DNA of 64,000 nucleotides from Chryseotalea sp. WA131a. GTDB taxonomy: Bacteria > Bacteroidota > Bacteroidia > Cytophagales > Cyclobacteriaceae. The stretch lies in the NCBI GenBank assembly GCA_025370075.1, contig CP073016.1, forward strand, positions 1,116,001 through 1,180,000. Reading direction: 5' to 3'. The translations under genes and the position numbers were made by a program. A model generated the notes under the pieces. That model was not told the origin of the DNA, ran no database searches, and was given only the letters and a program-made list of their open reading frames with translations. Numbering within the stretch: the stretch's first letter is position 1; every line of letters begins with the position of its first letter. Below, in pieces: positions 49,042 through 59,638 of the stretch.

Positions 49042-50925
49042 ATGAAAACACTAAAAGTCTTTTTAAATCTTTTATGCTTGATGCTAGTGGTTGTTTCTTG
49101 TCGTGATAAGGAAAAGCCGCTGGATATAACACAGTTTAATTTAAATCCTGCTTTTGAAATGAATCCCCCAATTCCTAAAGGAGTATTTATTCAGGAATTG
49201 ACAAAGCCAACGGAGAGTGGAAATATTCTTTTAACCTCTGAGTTTGAACAAGGGCAACTGAAAGAGTCGTTTCTCCCAATTCAATTGGGTGATGAAAAAG
49301 TAGTATTGAATGATGATGGCAAAAATGGAGATGAAAAAAAAGGAGATAACATTTTTAGTATCGTTCTAAAAGAAGACGTCAAGGAGTTAATGAAAGGAGT
49401 ACGCAGCAATTTAGAATTATTCTCTAAACAAAATCCACCCATCCAATTCGACAATCGATCGGCCATTGTGCTTACTCGAGCTGACTTGCGGGCGCGGTTA
49501 AAAACTTTTGATTTTGAGAATGGTTTACGTAAGAAAGTGCCCATTGATCTGTTTGTAATTGCGCCAGACGCTGCCACTCTTGTTAAAATCAAAGATCATT
49601 CTTTAATGGTTACCGATCCGGCTGTAGTGGAGGACGGAACCCGTACATTTAATCCTTGCACACGGGTTGGCAATTCAAGTGGTGTATGGACGTTTGGCAT
49701 GTTAATGAACGAGCTTGCTAACCAAACAATGACTGGAGTCAACCCTGTTGATTTCACGTTAAGCTGGCTCAAATCATGGAAGACACTGGCTAATCCAAAT
49801 AATGATAATGTCCCCGCAAGAAACGCGATTGACAATGTTATAAATACCTGGCAACAGTTAAGTGGTGGTGTCAACCAGCCATTAAAGTTGGAGGCATTGC
49901 CATTTAAGTTAATGGCAATTGTCAATCGACTTGACCTTCGAGGAAATTCGGGATATGGATTTAGTAATGCAGGAGAAGGTAGACTTGTATTCACTGCTCT
50001 TTCCTCATCCTGTAACCCATTGCAGTTTACCGTCATTTTCGAATACGGCATTAATAAGAGTAAGTGTAGTGATGTAAAAGCATTTGCTAAGCAGTGGTAC
50101 GAACTGGAAAACGAAACAATCGGCTCAACCACCTACAATCAGAAGCTACAGGATATTACAGATCAGTTTACTAAGGGTGGTACTAATCCCTCAAAGCCAA
50201 ACCAGAGCTCATTAAATCAGCTCCGCACAAACGAAATAGCTTTGGGCAGACCATGGGAACTTCGTGAATTTTCAATAGATGCTGCAACGCATCAGTTAAA
50301 AATTACTACCACAAAGCAAGAGCCAGCTACAATTTTCAATCAAGTCAACACATTAGCTTTAAGCACTCCTCAGCCCGTTCAAGCAGTTAATGTCGAAAGG
50401 CTAGTGAAATTTATTAACGATAACCAAGCTGCAGTTGAAACAAATAACTATACCGTCCCTGAATTGTTTGACGGAGTTTCCTTTTTGGGAGGTAAATCGC
50501 ATTCTATTGACGCAACTAGCTATCATTGGAATGGACGTAATGTTGCACCAGAGCTAATTGTTAGCGATAAGGCTCGTCATGTATTCTCCTTGAACACATG
50601 TAGTGGTTGCCATGGAGGTGAAGCAAAGACTTTCACATTCACTCATGTTAGACCAACAAGTTTTGGAACTGCGGCTTCCTTATCGGGATTCTTAACTGGT
50701 TTGGGTACAGACGACAATAATGATCCTTCGGATAACGATGCAGATCCATTGGGGCTTTTTTACATTAACGACCCTGCTGGTAGGCTCAGTGGAAGCCCTC
50801 GCGGATTCAACGACTTGGCGCGAAGAGCTCTTGACCTACATGATTTGGCTAATTCCGGCTGTCGGATTAAAGTGCTTGATTTGGCCCGCAGGCTTAAATT
50901 CAAGCCGATAAGAATGACGCATTAA
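49042..50925 (+). CDS. Lipoprotein with a CxxCH heme-type motif and an N-terminal Ca-binding-like module
   Basis: 627 residues. The first 20 residues are a lipoprotein signal (MKTLKVFLNLLCLMLVVVSC) with Cys20 as lipid site. Around 60-110 the pattern LNDDGKNGDEKKGDNIFS resembles the Asp-rich turn of choice-of-anchor-X type domains. The long middle part is not recognised. Near residue 520 NTCSGCHGG is a CxxCH covalent heme motif, the only one, followed by a His-containing stretch (FTHVRP). An outer-membrane or periplasm-facing, possibly redox-active lipoprotein is inferred. It stands alone between a hypothetical gene and the NYN protein. Confidence 0.8.
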   Translation: MKTLKVFLNLLCLMLVVVSCRDKEKPLDITQFNLNPAFEMNPPIPKGVFIQELTKPTESGNILLTSEFEQGQLKESFLPIQLGDEKVVLNDDGKNGDEKKGDNIFSIVLKEDVKELMKGVRSNLELFSKQNPPIQFDNRSAIVLTRADLRARLKTFDFENGLRKKVPIDLFVIAPDAATLVKIKDHSLMVTDPAVVEDGTRTFNPCTRVGNSSGVWTFGMLMNELANQTMTGVNPVDFTLSWLKSWKTLANPNNDNVPARNAIDNVINTWQQLSGGVNQPLKLEALPFKLMAIVNRLDLRGNSGYGFSNAGEGRLVFTALSSSCNPLQFTVIFEYGINKSKCSDVKAFAKQWYELENETIGSTTYNQKLQDITDQFTKGGTNPSKPNQSSLNQLRTNEIALGRPWELREFSIDAATHQLKITTTKQEPATIFNQVNTLALSTPQPVQAVNVERLVKFINDNQAAVETNNYTVPELFDGVSFLGGKSHSIDATSYHWNGRNVAPELIVSDKARHVFSLNTCSGCHGGEAKTFTFTHVRPTSFGTAASLSGFLTGLGTDDNNDPSDNDADPLGLFYINDPAGRLSGSPRGFNDLARRALDLHDLANSGCRIKVLDLARRLKFKPIRMTH

Positions 50926-51072
50926 GGCAAACAACATATAGGCGCAGAATCCCGAAACGGATCAAATGAAAAAAGCAATTGTTTATGCGGCCACTTCGCA
51001 AACACACACTGTTACCGCCAATGCCCAAAGCAACGCAACAGAAACTTGTTAGACAAATTAAATTGACAACAC

Positions 51073-51573
51073 ATGAGAATCTCAGTATTTCTTGACGGAG
51101 CGAATTTCTTTTTTATGCAAAGAGATGCATTAAAATGGTTCGCTGACCCAAAAAAACTTTTGGACTATATTGGTAAAAAAGGAGAAATTGTTGATGCGTT
51201 TTATTACATAGGACAAGATGCACCACCCGAGGCGAAACAGCAGGCATTCCTAGACGCACTTCCCTCAATGGGCTATACGCTCGTTACAAAACAAATAAAG
51301 ACAATCTATGACAGCAAAACTGGGACAACAAAAAGGAAAGCAAACTTAGACATTGAAATCGTTCTTGACATGTTCAATACACTAGAGCATTACGATCTAG
51401 CAGTATTAATCAGTGGTGACGGAGACTTTGAAAGAGCATTGAGTCTTTTGAGAGCAAGAGGCAAGCAATTTCTAGTTATTGCCACTGACAAGTTTGTAGC
51501 AAGGGAATTACTCAATGTTGCTGGACGACATTATATTGACCTTATCGACATAAAAGCAGAAATACAGAAATAG
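51073..51573 (+). CDS. NYN-domain (LabA/DUF88-like) ribonuclease-type protein
   Basis: 166 residues. FLDGANFFF near the N-terminus, the mid-protein LDIEIVLDM and the later SGDGDFERAL give the acidic metal-binding set of the NYN/PIN-like fold, and the length fits the LabA family. Family members are RNases or RNA-binding proteins; some are encoded near defence genes or toxins. It is a single gene with unrelated neighbours and a 147-bp spacer upstream, so its partner or target cannot be read from context. Confidence 0.85.
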   Translation: MRISVFLDGANFFFMQRDALKWFADPKKLLDYIGKKGEIVDAFYYIGQDAPPEAKQQAFLDALPSMGYTLVTKQIKTIYDSKTGTTKRKANLDIEIVLDMFNTLEHYDLAVLISGDGDFERALSLLRARGKQFLVIATDKFVARELLNVAGRHYIDLIDIKAEIQK

Positions 51574-51939
51574 TTTACAGCATCGGACTGGAATGGATAA
51601 TAATAGTGTTGGAGAAGTTGCCTCTGAGCTCATAAATCTACGGTAGACAATTTGAAAGGCGGATTATAGAAACTGAACAAAGCAGGCGGTTATTCTGAAT
51701 ACTCTTATGGATAGTCAAAATAAACATGATAAGCTTGACAATAAACTATATCATCGGTGAGATTGTTAGATTACCGTATTGAATTTTCCTTCGAATGCCC
51801 GTTAAAGCATCCGTAAGAGTGTGGTTGCTTTGAAAATCCCACATTGGCAATTATGACAAACTTTATCTATTTGAAATCAATTGCTCAATGCCACTGTGAA
51901 CATTCTTAAACAGATTTGAAACCCATTAAAACAACGACA
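51574..51939. other. Non-coding spacer between two single genes
   Basis: About 360 bp with no open frame worth naming and no clear RNA or repeat structure. It separates the NYN gene from the small P-loop-like gene. I see nothing specific in it. Confidence 0.6.
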
Positions 51940-52386
51940 ATGAAAACAGTATTGGCAATTTGGCACAAAGGCGACAACGGAAAAACAGAAACTTTGAGAG
52001 AGTTTGCAAATTTACTATTTGCAACTTACCCATCTCGCACACAAATCTTCCCAACGACTGCAATGGTCCCAACAACAGGCGACTTTAGACTTGTTGTTCA
52101 GATAAACGGCAAAATAATTGGTGTTGAAAGTCAAGGCGACCCAAATACAAACCTACAAAACCGACTGTTAGAATTAGCTGATAATTTCAAATGTGAGGTT
52201 ATACTTTGCTCAACAAGAACGAGAGGAGACACAGTGGTAGCAGTTGATAGTTTACATCACACAAGAGGGTTTGACACTATTTGGACTTCGACTTACCAAG
52301 TAGCTGGACAATCACAACAAGTTATTGCCAACAATCTAAAAGCAAAACACATATTAGACTTACTTCAAACCCTTGGAATAATATAA
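51940..52386 (+). CDS. Small protein with a Walker A-like GDNGKT motif
   Basis: About 148 residues from the ATG at 51940; a longer frame would need a TTG at 51916. The N-terminus reads MKTVLAIWHKGDNGKTETL, a beta strand followed by a variant P-loop (HKGDNGKT) as in small MinD-like or dephospho-CoA-kinase-like NTPases. A later DFRLVVQINGKIIGVESQGD could carry the acidic metal ligand and VILCSTRTRGDT may be a switch-like turn. Not assigned to a family; a nucleotide-binding function is inferred only from the motif. Confidence 0.6.
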   Translation: MKTVLAIWHKGDNGKTETLREFANLLFATYPSRTQIFPTTAMVPTTGDFRLVVQINGKIIGVESQGDPNTNLQNRLLELADNFKCEVILCSTRTRGDTVVAVDSLHHTRGFDTIWTSTYQVAGQSQQVIANNLKAKHILDLLQTLGII

Positions 52387-52964
52387 CGGACGAAAGCAGC
52401 TAGGCTACTACACACGTTTTTGCATTTGGACGGGTGTTGCGGAAATTTGCGGTTGGCTTCGTATTAGGTTCAGTACTGTTTAGATTTAGGGCTTGTTGTT
52501 TTCACAGGAGACTTACAACCATTAAATATTGCACATTAATCTACAGTGTCATCGCCAACAACAATCTAGGACTATGCAAGTTCGGCATAAGTGTTATAGG
52601 TTGCTTTAGCCGAATCTATTCCACTTAAAGTTCGTAGCTTTTTGTAGATATGTATGCAGCACACGATATATATTGGTAGATCTAAAAAAATGAACCCGCG
52701 TGTTGCTGGCTACTTGGCTGAATCTGAAGAGCGCAGTGATGTTTTAACTTCGTAGGCCAATACCAAATAACGTCTGTTGCCTTTAGTTGAGAATGAGTAC
52801 TCACGAGCGCTGCTCCATCGCTTGCAGCCATAAGACGACATAGGAGTTTCTCCCACTGGTTACCAGCAATTTGAAATATAATCGCCAATTTCGTTTAGGC
52901 ACGTTTGGGCTGGTCAGGACACGCTCCCTTATAGAAATTCAATATATATAAATACCCAAGAATT
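52387..52964. other. Gene-free stretch
   Basis: About 580 bp. Two frames of 64-68 codons exist on opposite strands but neither has a sensible composition or a neighbour in phase. I see no RNA gene, CRISPR or IS end. It may be debris of former cassette-like single genes. Confidence 0.5.
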
Positions 52965-53324
52965 ATGCACAACGAATTCGACTCCAAAAAGCACGTGTTA
53001 ATGGCTGCGTTGGTGGTGACCATGACCCTCGCCCAGGGTTGCTATCATTATCGTGTATCTTCAGCTAAGTTTGATCCTTCTACCAATTATCAAAAAAAAC
53101 GAGTGGATGCCTTGTTTTGGGGAGTTGGGCAGAAGAGAAACAATGCCATCGATGTAGTTACCACCAATTGCGATAAACTCAATATCAACAAAATTGACGA
53201 GGTAAAGGTAACCACGAATTACGGGTACGCACTCATTACGGTACTTACACTAGGTATCTGGTGCCCTATGCAAATTGAGTGGAAATGCGCGAAGCCCTGC
53301 GACAGAGAGGGCTCCATTCCTTAA
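52965..53324 (+). CDS. Bor-like lipoprotein
   Basis: 119 residues. A lipoprotein signal ends in LAQGC (Cys26). The mature part follows the phage lambda Bor/Iss pattern: FWGVGQKR (Bor has SGIGQKK), a Cys in the middle, VKVTTNYGYALITVLTLGIWCPMQIEWKC (Bor: GLLGFITLGIYTPLEARVYC). Bor is a prophage-encoded outer-membrane lipoprotein linked to serum survival in E. coli. Here it is 25 bp before the broken FAD-oxidase gene, and no other phage gene is near. The role in this organism is unknown. Confidence 0.75.
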   Translation: MHNEFDSKKHVLMAALVVTMTLAQGCYHYRVSSAKFDPSTNYQKKRVDALFWGVGQKRNNAIDVVTTNCDKLNINKIDEVKVTTNYGYALITVLTLGIWCPMQIEWKCAKPCDREGSIP

Positions 53325-53349
53325 TTATTCACCCTTAAACAACATTGAG

Positions 53350-54885
53350 ATGATCATTCACAAATCCGGCAATAAAAAATGGATCAATCGCCACGAGACT
53401 TTTGAGCAGCCCATCAACGATCTATACGATCTCGCCAACCGAAATACGGGAGATATACTTGCCGACTATAACGACACTACCGAGTCGATTCAAGAAATTA
53501 TTCAGCAAGCAATTGATTCGGGTACTACCCTGCGCGTACTTGGTGGATAATGGTCGTGGACAAAAATCGCTGCTACCAATGGAATACTGCTCAACACAAA
53601 ATCGTTGAATATCACTTTTAAGATCAGCCAGCAGAACCTCTCCCCTTCCTGCGCCAAATCCCCCGAAGATTTATATTTTTCCCAATGCGGAACATCCGTA
53701 AAGGAACTAAGCGATCGCTTAAGAAAAAGAAATCGATCGTTAAAAACATCAGGCGCCAGCAATGGACAAACTATTGTTGGAGCCATGTCGACTGGTACGC
53801 ACGGTTCGGCTATTGATGTGGGGTCTATTCAAGATTGTGTAGTAGGTCTCCACATTATCGTAAGCCCGACCAGGCATGTGTGGCTTGAACGCAAGTCCAA
53901 CCCTATCGTTTCTCAAACCTTTGTATCGAATATCAAGGCTACGCTCATTCAAGATGATTCTTTGTTCAACGCAGCGTTGGTTTGTTTCGGCAGCTTCGGA
54001 TTCATTCATGGCGTGATGATAGAAACAGATCCACTGTTCCTATACCGATGCTATCGATTGAAGGTGGATAGCGGTGATGACTTATATGATTTAATGGAAA
54101 CGTTGAATTTTGAACGTACGAGTGTTGCCCTACCCTTCGGCAATGAGCGCCCTTATCATTTTCAAACGCTCATCAACCAATATGACAAAAAAAATCAGGC
54201 GTACGTTACCGCCATGTATAAAAGGTCCTATACAAATACATATTCGCCACCTTCAACCACAGGCGGATTTGCGCCCGGAGATGACGCACCTTCTTTTATT
54301 GGCGCCATCATTCAAGCACTTCCTGTTCTAGTGCCTCCAATAGTCAATGCTCTAATCTCATCTGCCTATGCCCCTTACAATAGTGTATGGGGAACCCATG
54401 GGGAAATTTTTAGCAATACGGATACCCATGGAAAAGTATTGAGTTCCGCTACAGGCGTTCCACTAAATTGCGTAAACAAAGTACGTTTAATACTACTGGA
54501 ACTAAACAAAACGAAGGGTCCATTTGCCGGAGTGATTGCTTTCAGATACGTAAAAGGAACACAGGCAACCCTTGGTTTTACCAAATTTCCAATCACGTGC
54601 ATTGTCGAATTAGACGGTGTCTTCTCCAACGAGTCATTCCGTTTCTATGAACTCTTTTGGGCTGAGTTGTTTGCGCAGAATGTTCCATTTACGTTCCATT
54701 GGGGCAAACTTTTAAAACTCGACAATCTAAAAATCAGAAAGCTCTATACAGATGAAAACGTAAATGAGTGGCTTGTGGCGAGAAAGAAGGTAATGATTGA
54801 CCCGTTAAGCATGCGGGTGTTTACAAATGACTTGATGGTAGAATGGGGGCTTGATATGATTAGCACAGAAAAACAAATTTCTTAG
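53350..54885 (+). pseudogene. FAD-linked oxidase (sugar-lactone/alditol oxidase type) broken by one in-frame stop
   Basis: A single reading frame of 512 codons is interrupted by one TAA at 53548-53550. Before it the frame reads ESIQEIIQQAIDSGTTLRVLGG and directly after it WSWTKIAATNGILLNTKSLN, together the FAD-binding PCMH start, where homologues have one residue between GG and WSW. GAMSTGTHGSA further on is the second FAD motif, and the C-terminal half looks like an ALO-type substrate domain. The downstream part can start only from a TTG at 53605, after the first FAD strand. So the gene is either a recent pseudogene, carries a sequence error, or is read through. A soluble or periplasmic carbohydrate oxidase is the likely parent. 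Confidence 0.8.
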
Positions 54886-54943
54886 TTTGGCAAAGATAAT
54901 GCATAGAATTTGAAAGTGATTGGCTGGAATAAATACAGCTTTT

Positions 54944-55294
54944 TCAAACTGGTTTGGCTAGGCCATACTTCTTAAAGATGGTGTGTAGCTCAATTTCAAG
55001 GAGGGGATGTTCAGGTGTGAATGAACTTGACCCAAGTATTTTGGTATCTCGAATGATGGAGGCATAGTGGACGAGATCAAGGGAATTATCACGCAGCTCC
55101 TTCAAATCGCGTTTGATGAATTCTAGTTTCACGGGGCTGATGGCTATGGTATTGAAATTCTCTTCCAGATAAGCCAACAGCATATCCTCGTTCATTAACT
55201 TGGTTAGGTAAATGTTGCGTACCTCCCAAATATTGGAAATGATTGCTTCGGTGGATATAGATGGATTTATTTTGTTGTGCATTGGGTTGGTCAA
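54944..55294 (-). CDS. Hypothetical protein, 116 aa
   Basis: A small, mostly helical acidic protein, no signal peptide, no recognised motif. It lies on the same strand as the Argonaute operon, 96 bp downstream of the pAgo stop. It could be an accessory gene of that system or an unrelated orphan; short pAgo operons normally have two genes. Coding looks plausible but not certain. Confidence 0.5.
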   Translation of the reverse strand: MTNPMHNKINPSISTEAIISNIWEVRNIYLTKLMNEDMLLAYLEENFNTIAISPVKLEFIKRDLKELRDNSLDLVHYASIIRDTKILGSSSFTPEHPLLEIELHTIFKKYGLAKPV

Positions 55295-55390
55295 AATTAT
55301 AAAGAAAAAGGTAATAGGGTGGTTTTTGTGTTCAGTAGATCAAAAGCAAATGTCAGGCTACACAAAAAATGTTTACAAGTTGGAGAATAT

Positions 55391-56878
55391 TTATAAATAA
55401 AATCTAAATGATGATGGGGGCTCTTCATCACCAAATTCAGCCATAATCCCACCCACGCGTCTTGAGAATAAAAGAGTCACTGGATGACCACCTGTAGTAC
55501 TTGCTGTATTCCAGTTCATGCGAGAAAGGGCTATTACATCAGAAGCGGTTTTAACAATATCGAGTTTTCGATCAGACTGTATTTTGACAGGCGCAGGTAT
55601 ATGTGGGCCAGGATATGTATTTAATTCCTTCATGAAACCAGTTGTGAAAAGATAACTTGCATCATCATTTACAGTGCAAAGCATTCCTCGTCTTGGTGGA
55701 TAGTCGCCAAACCTTACTAATCTGAATTCTGTTGGAGCTAAATTTATTAACTCAACAATTGGTACATTATTTAATGCGGAATACAATCCTTGCCTTTCAG
55801 CGTCATCAAAAGTTGTTGTCTTGTGTAACACTATTCGCAAAGGTGTGCTTCCAGTTCTATATCTATATTCATTGAGGATACGCTCACCCAAAAATTGCGC
55901 TTGTTCTTCAGTCAAGTGGACATTCCTTCCTTGCTCAGCAGTCCAAGGAACATTAACTCCTCTAATAGCAAAACCTTCACCATCTGATGAAAATGCCTGT
56001 GCAATACATGACCTCACAAGGTGCTTATCATGAGTGGTATAAAGATGATGAAAGCTAATTCCAACATAACAAGTTTCTACACCCTCCTTTCTTAGACGCC
56101 AAGGAATACCACCAGCTTTATAGTATAAAGCTATGCTGCTGTTCCATGCTCTAATAGCAGTATCTTGATTCTTCAACGAGTCGAGAAATAGATTATCCGT
56201 TCCAATTTGGATAGGAATACCAAATCTCATCGCTGTTGCTTTGAGAGCCCTCCTAAAGTCTCGGTTTAGAATATCCTCTTCTTGCTCTTCAATTGGTTCC
56301 TTTTCAAAGTCAGCAAATAATGGAAGCTGGTTTGAAAGAGCTTTGGCTTTCTTCCGATCCTCTATCTTTACCTTTTCGTTTGTTACGCTCCAACATCTAT
56401 CAATGACTTCATTCGAAAGACAGCAAAATATTACGTCAGGTTTTACTGTGTCAATTTTTGAAATATGGTTTAATCCGTTAGAATACAGAGCCAATGTATT
56501 CTTGAAGACCTCTGTTTCTTTTCGTTGAGAAAGTATTTGATCGAGACTCGACTTATCAATAACATAGTTCCATCGTTCGTTAAATGTTATATCTGCCCTG
56601 AATGTTTCTTTAAAGCCTAGAAAGTTAGGGTATTGAAATATGTTAGCCATTTTTGATTCGATTGGCTGTTGAGTACAACTCAACCAATTCATTGCTTTTT
56701 CTATCATAACTTCATCACCAATAAAACCTACATGAATAACTGATTTCCGTGCTGTGCCAAATCTCAAATCAAACGGCCCCCCCTGTTTTAAACCTTCCTT
56801 CGGGTCCATAAATTCTCCCACTCCGCCAAATTCAAGCGTGGGATCAGGTATCTGAGTTATCTCTATTTTAGTTGCCAT
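55391..56878 (-). CDS. Short prokaryotic Argonaute (MID-PIWI)
   Basis: 495 residues from the ATG at 56876-56878, overlapping the APAZ gene by 11 nt; the longer frame adds 15 Lys/Arg-rich residues and is less likely. The C-terminal half has PIWI signatures: CYVGISFHHL, QAFSSDGEGFAIRG, LRIVLHKTTTFDDAE, VRFGDYPPRRGM, LFTTGFM and a final ALSRMNWNTASTTGGHPVTL segment. There is no PAZ domain, and the length is that of short pAgos, which lack the slicing tetrad and act as guide-directed sensors for a partner effector. The partner is the overlapping SIR2-ATPase-APAZ gene. With that gene split by an IS, the pAgo may now have no partner. Confidence 0.9.
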   Translation of the reverse strand: MATKIEITQIPDPTLEFGGVGEFMDPKEGLKQGGPFDLRFGTARKSVIHVGFIGDEVMIEKAMNWLSCTQQPIESKMANIFQYPNFLGFKETFRADITFNERWNYVIDKSSLDQILSQRKETEVFKNTLALYSNGLNHISKIDTVKPDVIFCCLSNEVIDRCWSVTNEKVKIEDRKKAKALSNQLPLFADFEKEPIEEQEEDILNRDFRRALKATAMRFGIPIQIGTDNLFLDSLKNQDTAIRAWNSSIALYYKAGGIPWRLRKEGVETCYVGISFHHLYTTHDKHLVRSCIAQAFSSDGEGFAIRGVNVPWTAEQGRNVHLTEEQAQFLGERILNEYRYRTGSTPLRIVLHKTTTFDDAERQGLYSALNNVPIVELINLAPTEFRLVRFGDYPPRRGMLCTVNDDASYLFTTGFMKELNTYPGPHIPAPVKIQSDRKLDIVKTASDVIALSRMNWNTASTTGGHPVTLLFSRRVGGIMAEFGDEEPPSSFRFYL

Positions 56879-59572
56879 CTTTTTTCCTTTCCTTATCCTG
56901 TTCTTCCTTCGCAAGTTGCTCAAGTTCTTTTTCTATATCTTCAATGTCTTCCAAATCACTTGGCTCCACGAAGGGATCAACAATTGAAACATCATGAACT
57001 GATGCTATTGGTAGTTTCGATGACAACACGATTTCCGGAAGATCGGAATCTACAATTTTTTGCCGTTCCGATGTCCTCATGTTAGATCTTAATAAGAAAA
57101 CGCTTTCACTGTTGACTGAAATATAACTAGCCCAAAAAGTAAGGTCGTTATGAACACTCATGTTATAATCCCTTGAAGCTTTCTTGGTGGAAAGAATATT
57201 TACTTTTTCGGATTTGAGTAGTTGCTTAATTCCATCAATTGTAAATACATAGGCAGGATTTATTAGCAAGTACCAAACTGCGCCAAGCCGTTCAAAACTA
57301 AACCATATTGATTTGTGCTCCCAATAGTAAACTTTCCCAGTAACTTTGTTGATTCTAGGTTTTGCGACCGTTCTTGTAGCTTTTTTTATTCTTCCCTGAT
57401 AACTGATTTCTTTAGGAGACCCATCAATATTTTTTGTAAAATATGCTCTTTTTTTCTTTGTATCGACTCTAAGGCCTACCGAAAACAAATGCTGAATCAT
57501 ACTGTCATTGAGCAATTGAACCAACTCCTTCGTTCCATTATTTAGGTCAAGAAATTCTTCAATTGTTATTTCTTCAAGAGTACCTACGTCAATGAACTGT
57601 TTTAATGGACTGGTCGCTTTTGATAAATCATAAAAAGACCAAATTCTTTCTCTCAAGAGCAAAAATGATGGTGTCCAGGCGTTGTTCAGTGCATTGTATA
57701 TTTCTTGTCTTCGCCTTACGTCTGTATCTGCGTGATAAATTACCCTCGGTAGTTTAAGTATCTCAAATAGATTACAAGCGAATCGTACTGGTTCCTTCAC
57801 ATTAATTGTGGTAGTAGTAATTGGTGTCGCAGTAAGTGTTTCTTTGTCTACCTCTTCAATTCTACGGTATATGACTACCTCGAAATTCTCTTCCGTAACC
57901 GTTGGTCCAAATGTGATTGCCGATCCACCATTCATGACTTGCTTAACAACATCAGAAAGTCCAGAGCCTTCTTTATCCATTGCTCCTGCTCCGTAAAACA
58001 AGTCTGCAAGGACGGGATTTCTGTATCCTTTAATTCCGCGTTTGCCCTTTCGTATTTCATCTTCAAGTGATTCTGACAATAGCTGACGTTTCACTTCTTC
58101 AACAAGTCCGCCAGGGCTTGTAAAAACAATTCGGTCAGCAGACACACGAATTACTACGGGGATAAGTATTGAATAATCCCTGTGAACTATGGAGTTGACT
58201 ATTATCTCCTTTAAAGCAAGAGTTGGATAAGGATAGACATTCTCTGATAGCTCACCCTTTAATCTGAATGGTCTGTTTATTAAGGTGAGAGTATCAGTTA
58301 TCTCATTCAATTGGTTCCAAATATTGCCCTCTATTTTTCTCTCAATAATACCCGTTGACAAATTTTCAAAACTGACTTCTCTTTCAGATGAAAACGAAGT
58401 TACTTCCCTCAACCATTCTTCACTGCCCTCGAATCTCAAAATAGTATGCGCTTGTGGCAGATACTCTTGTGTCTTAGAAGAGAATAACAAAATGCCGGAT
58501 GAAGTTAATTCGTATTTATCGTTTGCTACAAGTTCTGCAACCTTTAGACGAACCATTTGCTGATAAAACCACCAATCCTCTTCGTAAACTTTAATATCTA
58601 GTCTCGAACAATAGTTCTTGATTCGCTCTCTTAATAAAGCCACTTCGAGGGCGCCAATAGTATTTTCACCAACAAGTCTCGTGTCATAAGAAGGAGCACA
58701 GACATTATCTTGTTGGACAAAGACAGGTTTGGCTTTTAAGTCAATTTGTGTAGCCCGTAGTTTACCCCAGATTTCTTTTTTCATTAGTTCATCAAATCCA
58801 TCTATTGGTATAAACTGAAAGTTATTACCTGCTCCCTTAATTAGTTCCCGTAGATGTGGAGCCAATAGCGACTCATTAGCTTGGGCTTGTTCTAAATCTC
58901 TTTTTAAAATACACCAATAAATACCTTGATGAAAATTATTCGTGTAAGACAGATTGTCCAGAAATAAGTTCTTCATCACTGATGGCTCAGACCCCCTATA
59001 GCCAATCACAAATAACGGTCTGTCCTTCAATAGCGGTTTCAATGTTGAAGACAACTCTGGGTTCAACGTCTGAATCTCATCGACCAAATTCTGATCAGTG
59101 TAATGCTCTACGGATCCGTGCAGATAAATTAGTTGAGGATATTTAGGGGTATATGAAAATGTAGATAAATCAAACGGAGTTTTAATCAAATGAATAACTG
59201 GTGGCTTTCTTACTTGAATACTAGCTTTGTATAAGCAATTATCAAAATTCCCTGTTAAAACTGTGTCAATAAGTTCAAGGTGCATTAACTCGCACAATAT
59301 CTCATAACCTCTGCTGGAAGGGATGTCTGGGTTAATAATCTTTAGGAAGAAATCTTTTCTGGTTTGACGAGGATTCAATAGTTCCTCTATGATGATTGGA
59401 TAAAGGACACTATAATCATCTGTGTACCACGAAAACTTAGTAAGCCACTTCTTCCAATCGCTCATAGTCAGCCGTGGGTCGTCAACCGAAATTCCGTTAG
59501 TATCACAATATGCCCACTTAGCTGCTTCTTCAACAATTTCAACGACCAACTTAACACCAGACTGCTTTGATG

Positions 59573-59576
59573 CTCC
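59573..59576. repeat. Target-site duplication, left copy (CTCC)
   Basis: Directly adjoins the left inverted repeat; identical to 60823-60826. Collapsing the two copies restores the host reading frame, which confirms its length of four bases. Confidence 0.85.
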
Positions 59577-59638
59577 TGAAAGCTCCCCCAAAAACAGTAG
59601 CGATTATAAATAGAGTTTAATCGTTAAATTGGGAAGAA

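Noticed and set aside
50926..51072. Integron attC-like site (GTTAGAC) before the NYN gene
   Set aside because: A GTTRRRY box is present at the right side but no matching RYYYAAC box or fold on the left, and there is no integrase. Not enough to call a cassette array.
52434..52888. Small frames on both strands (64 and 68 codons)
   Set aside because: Odd composition, no motif, no start context; treated as non-coding.
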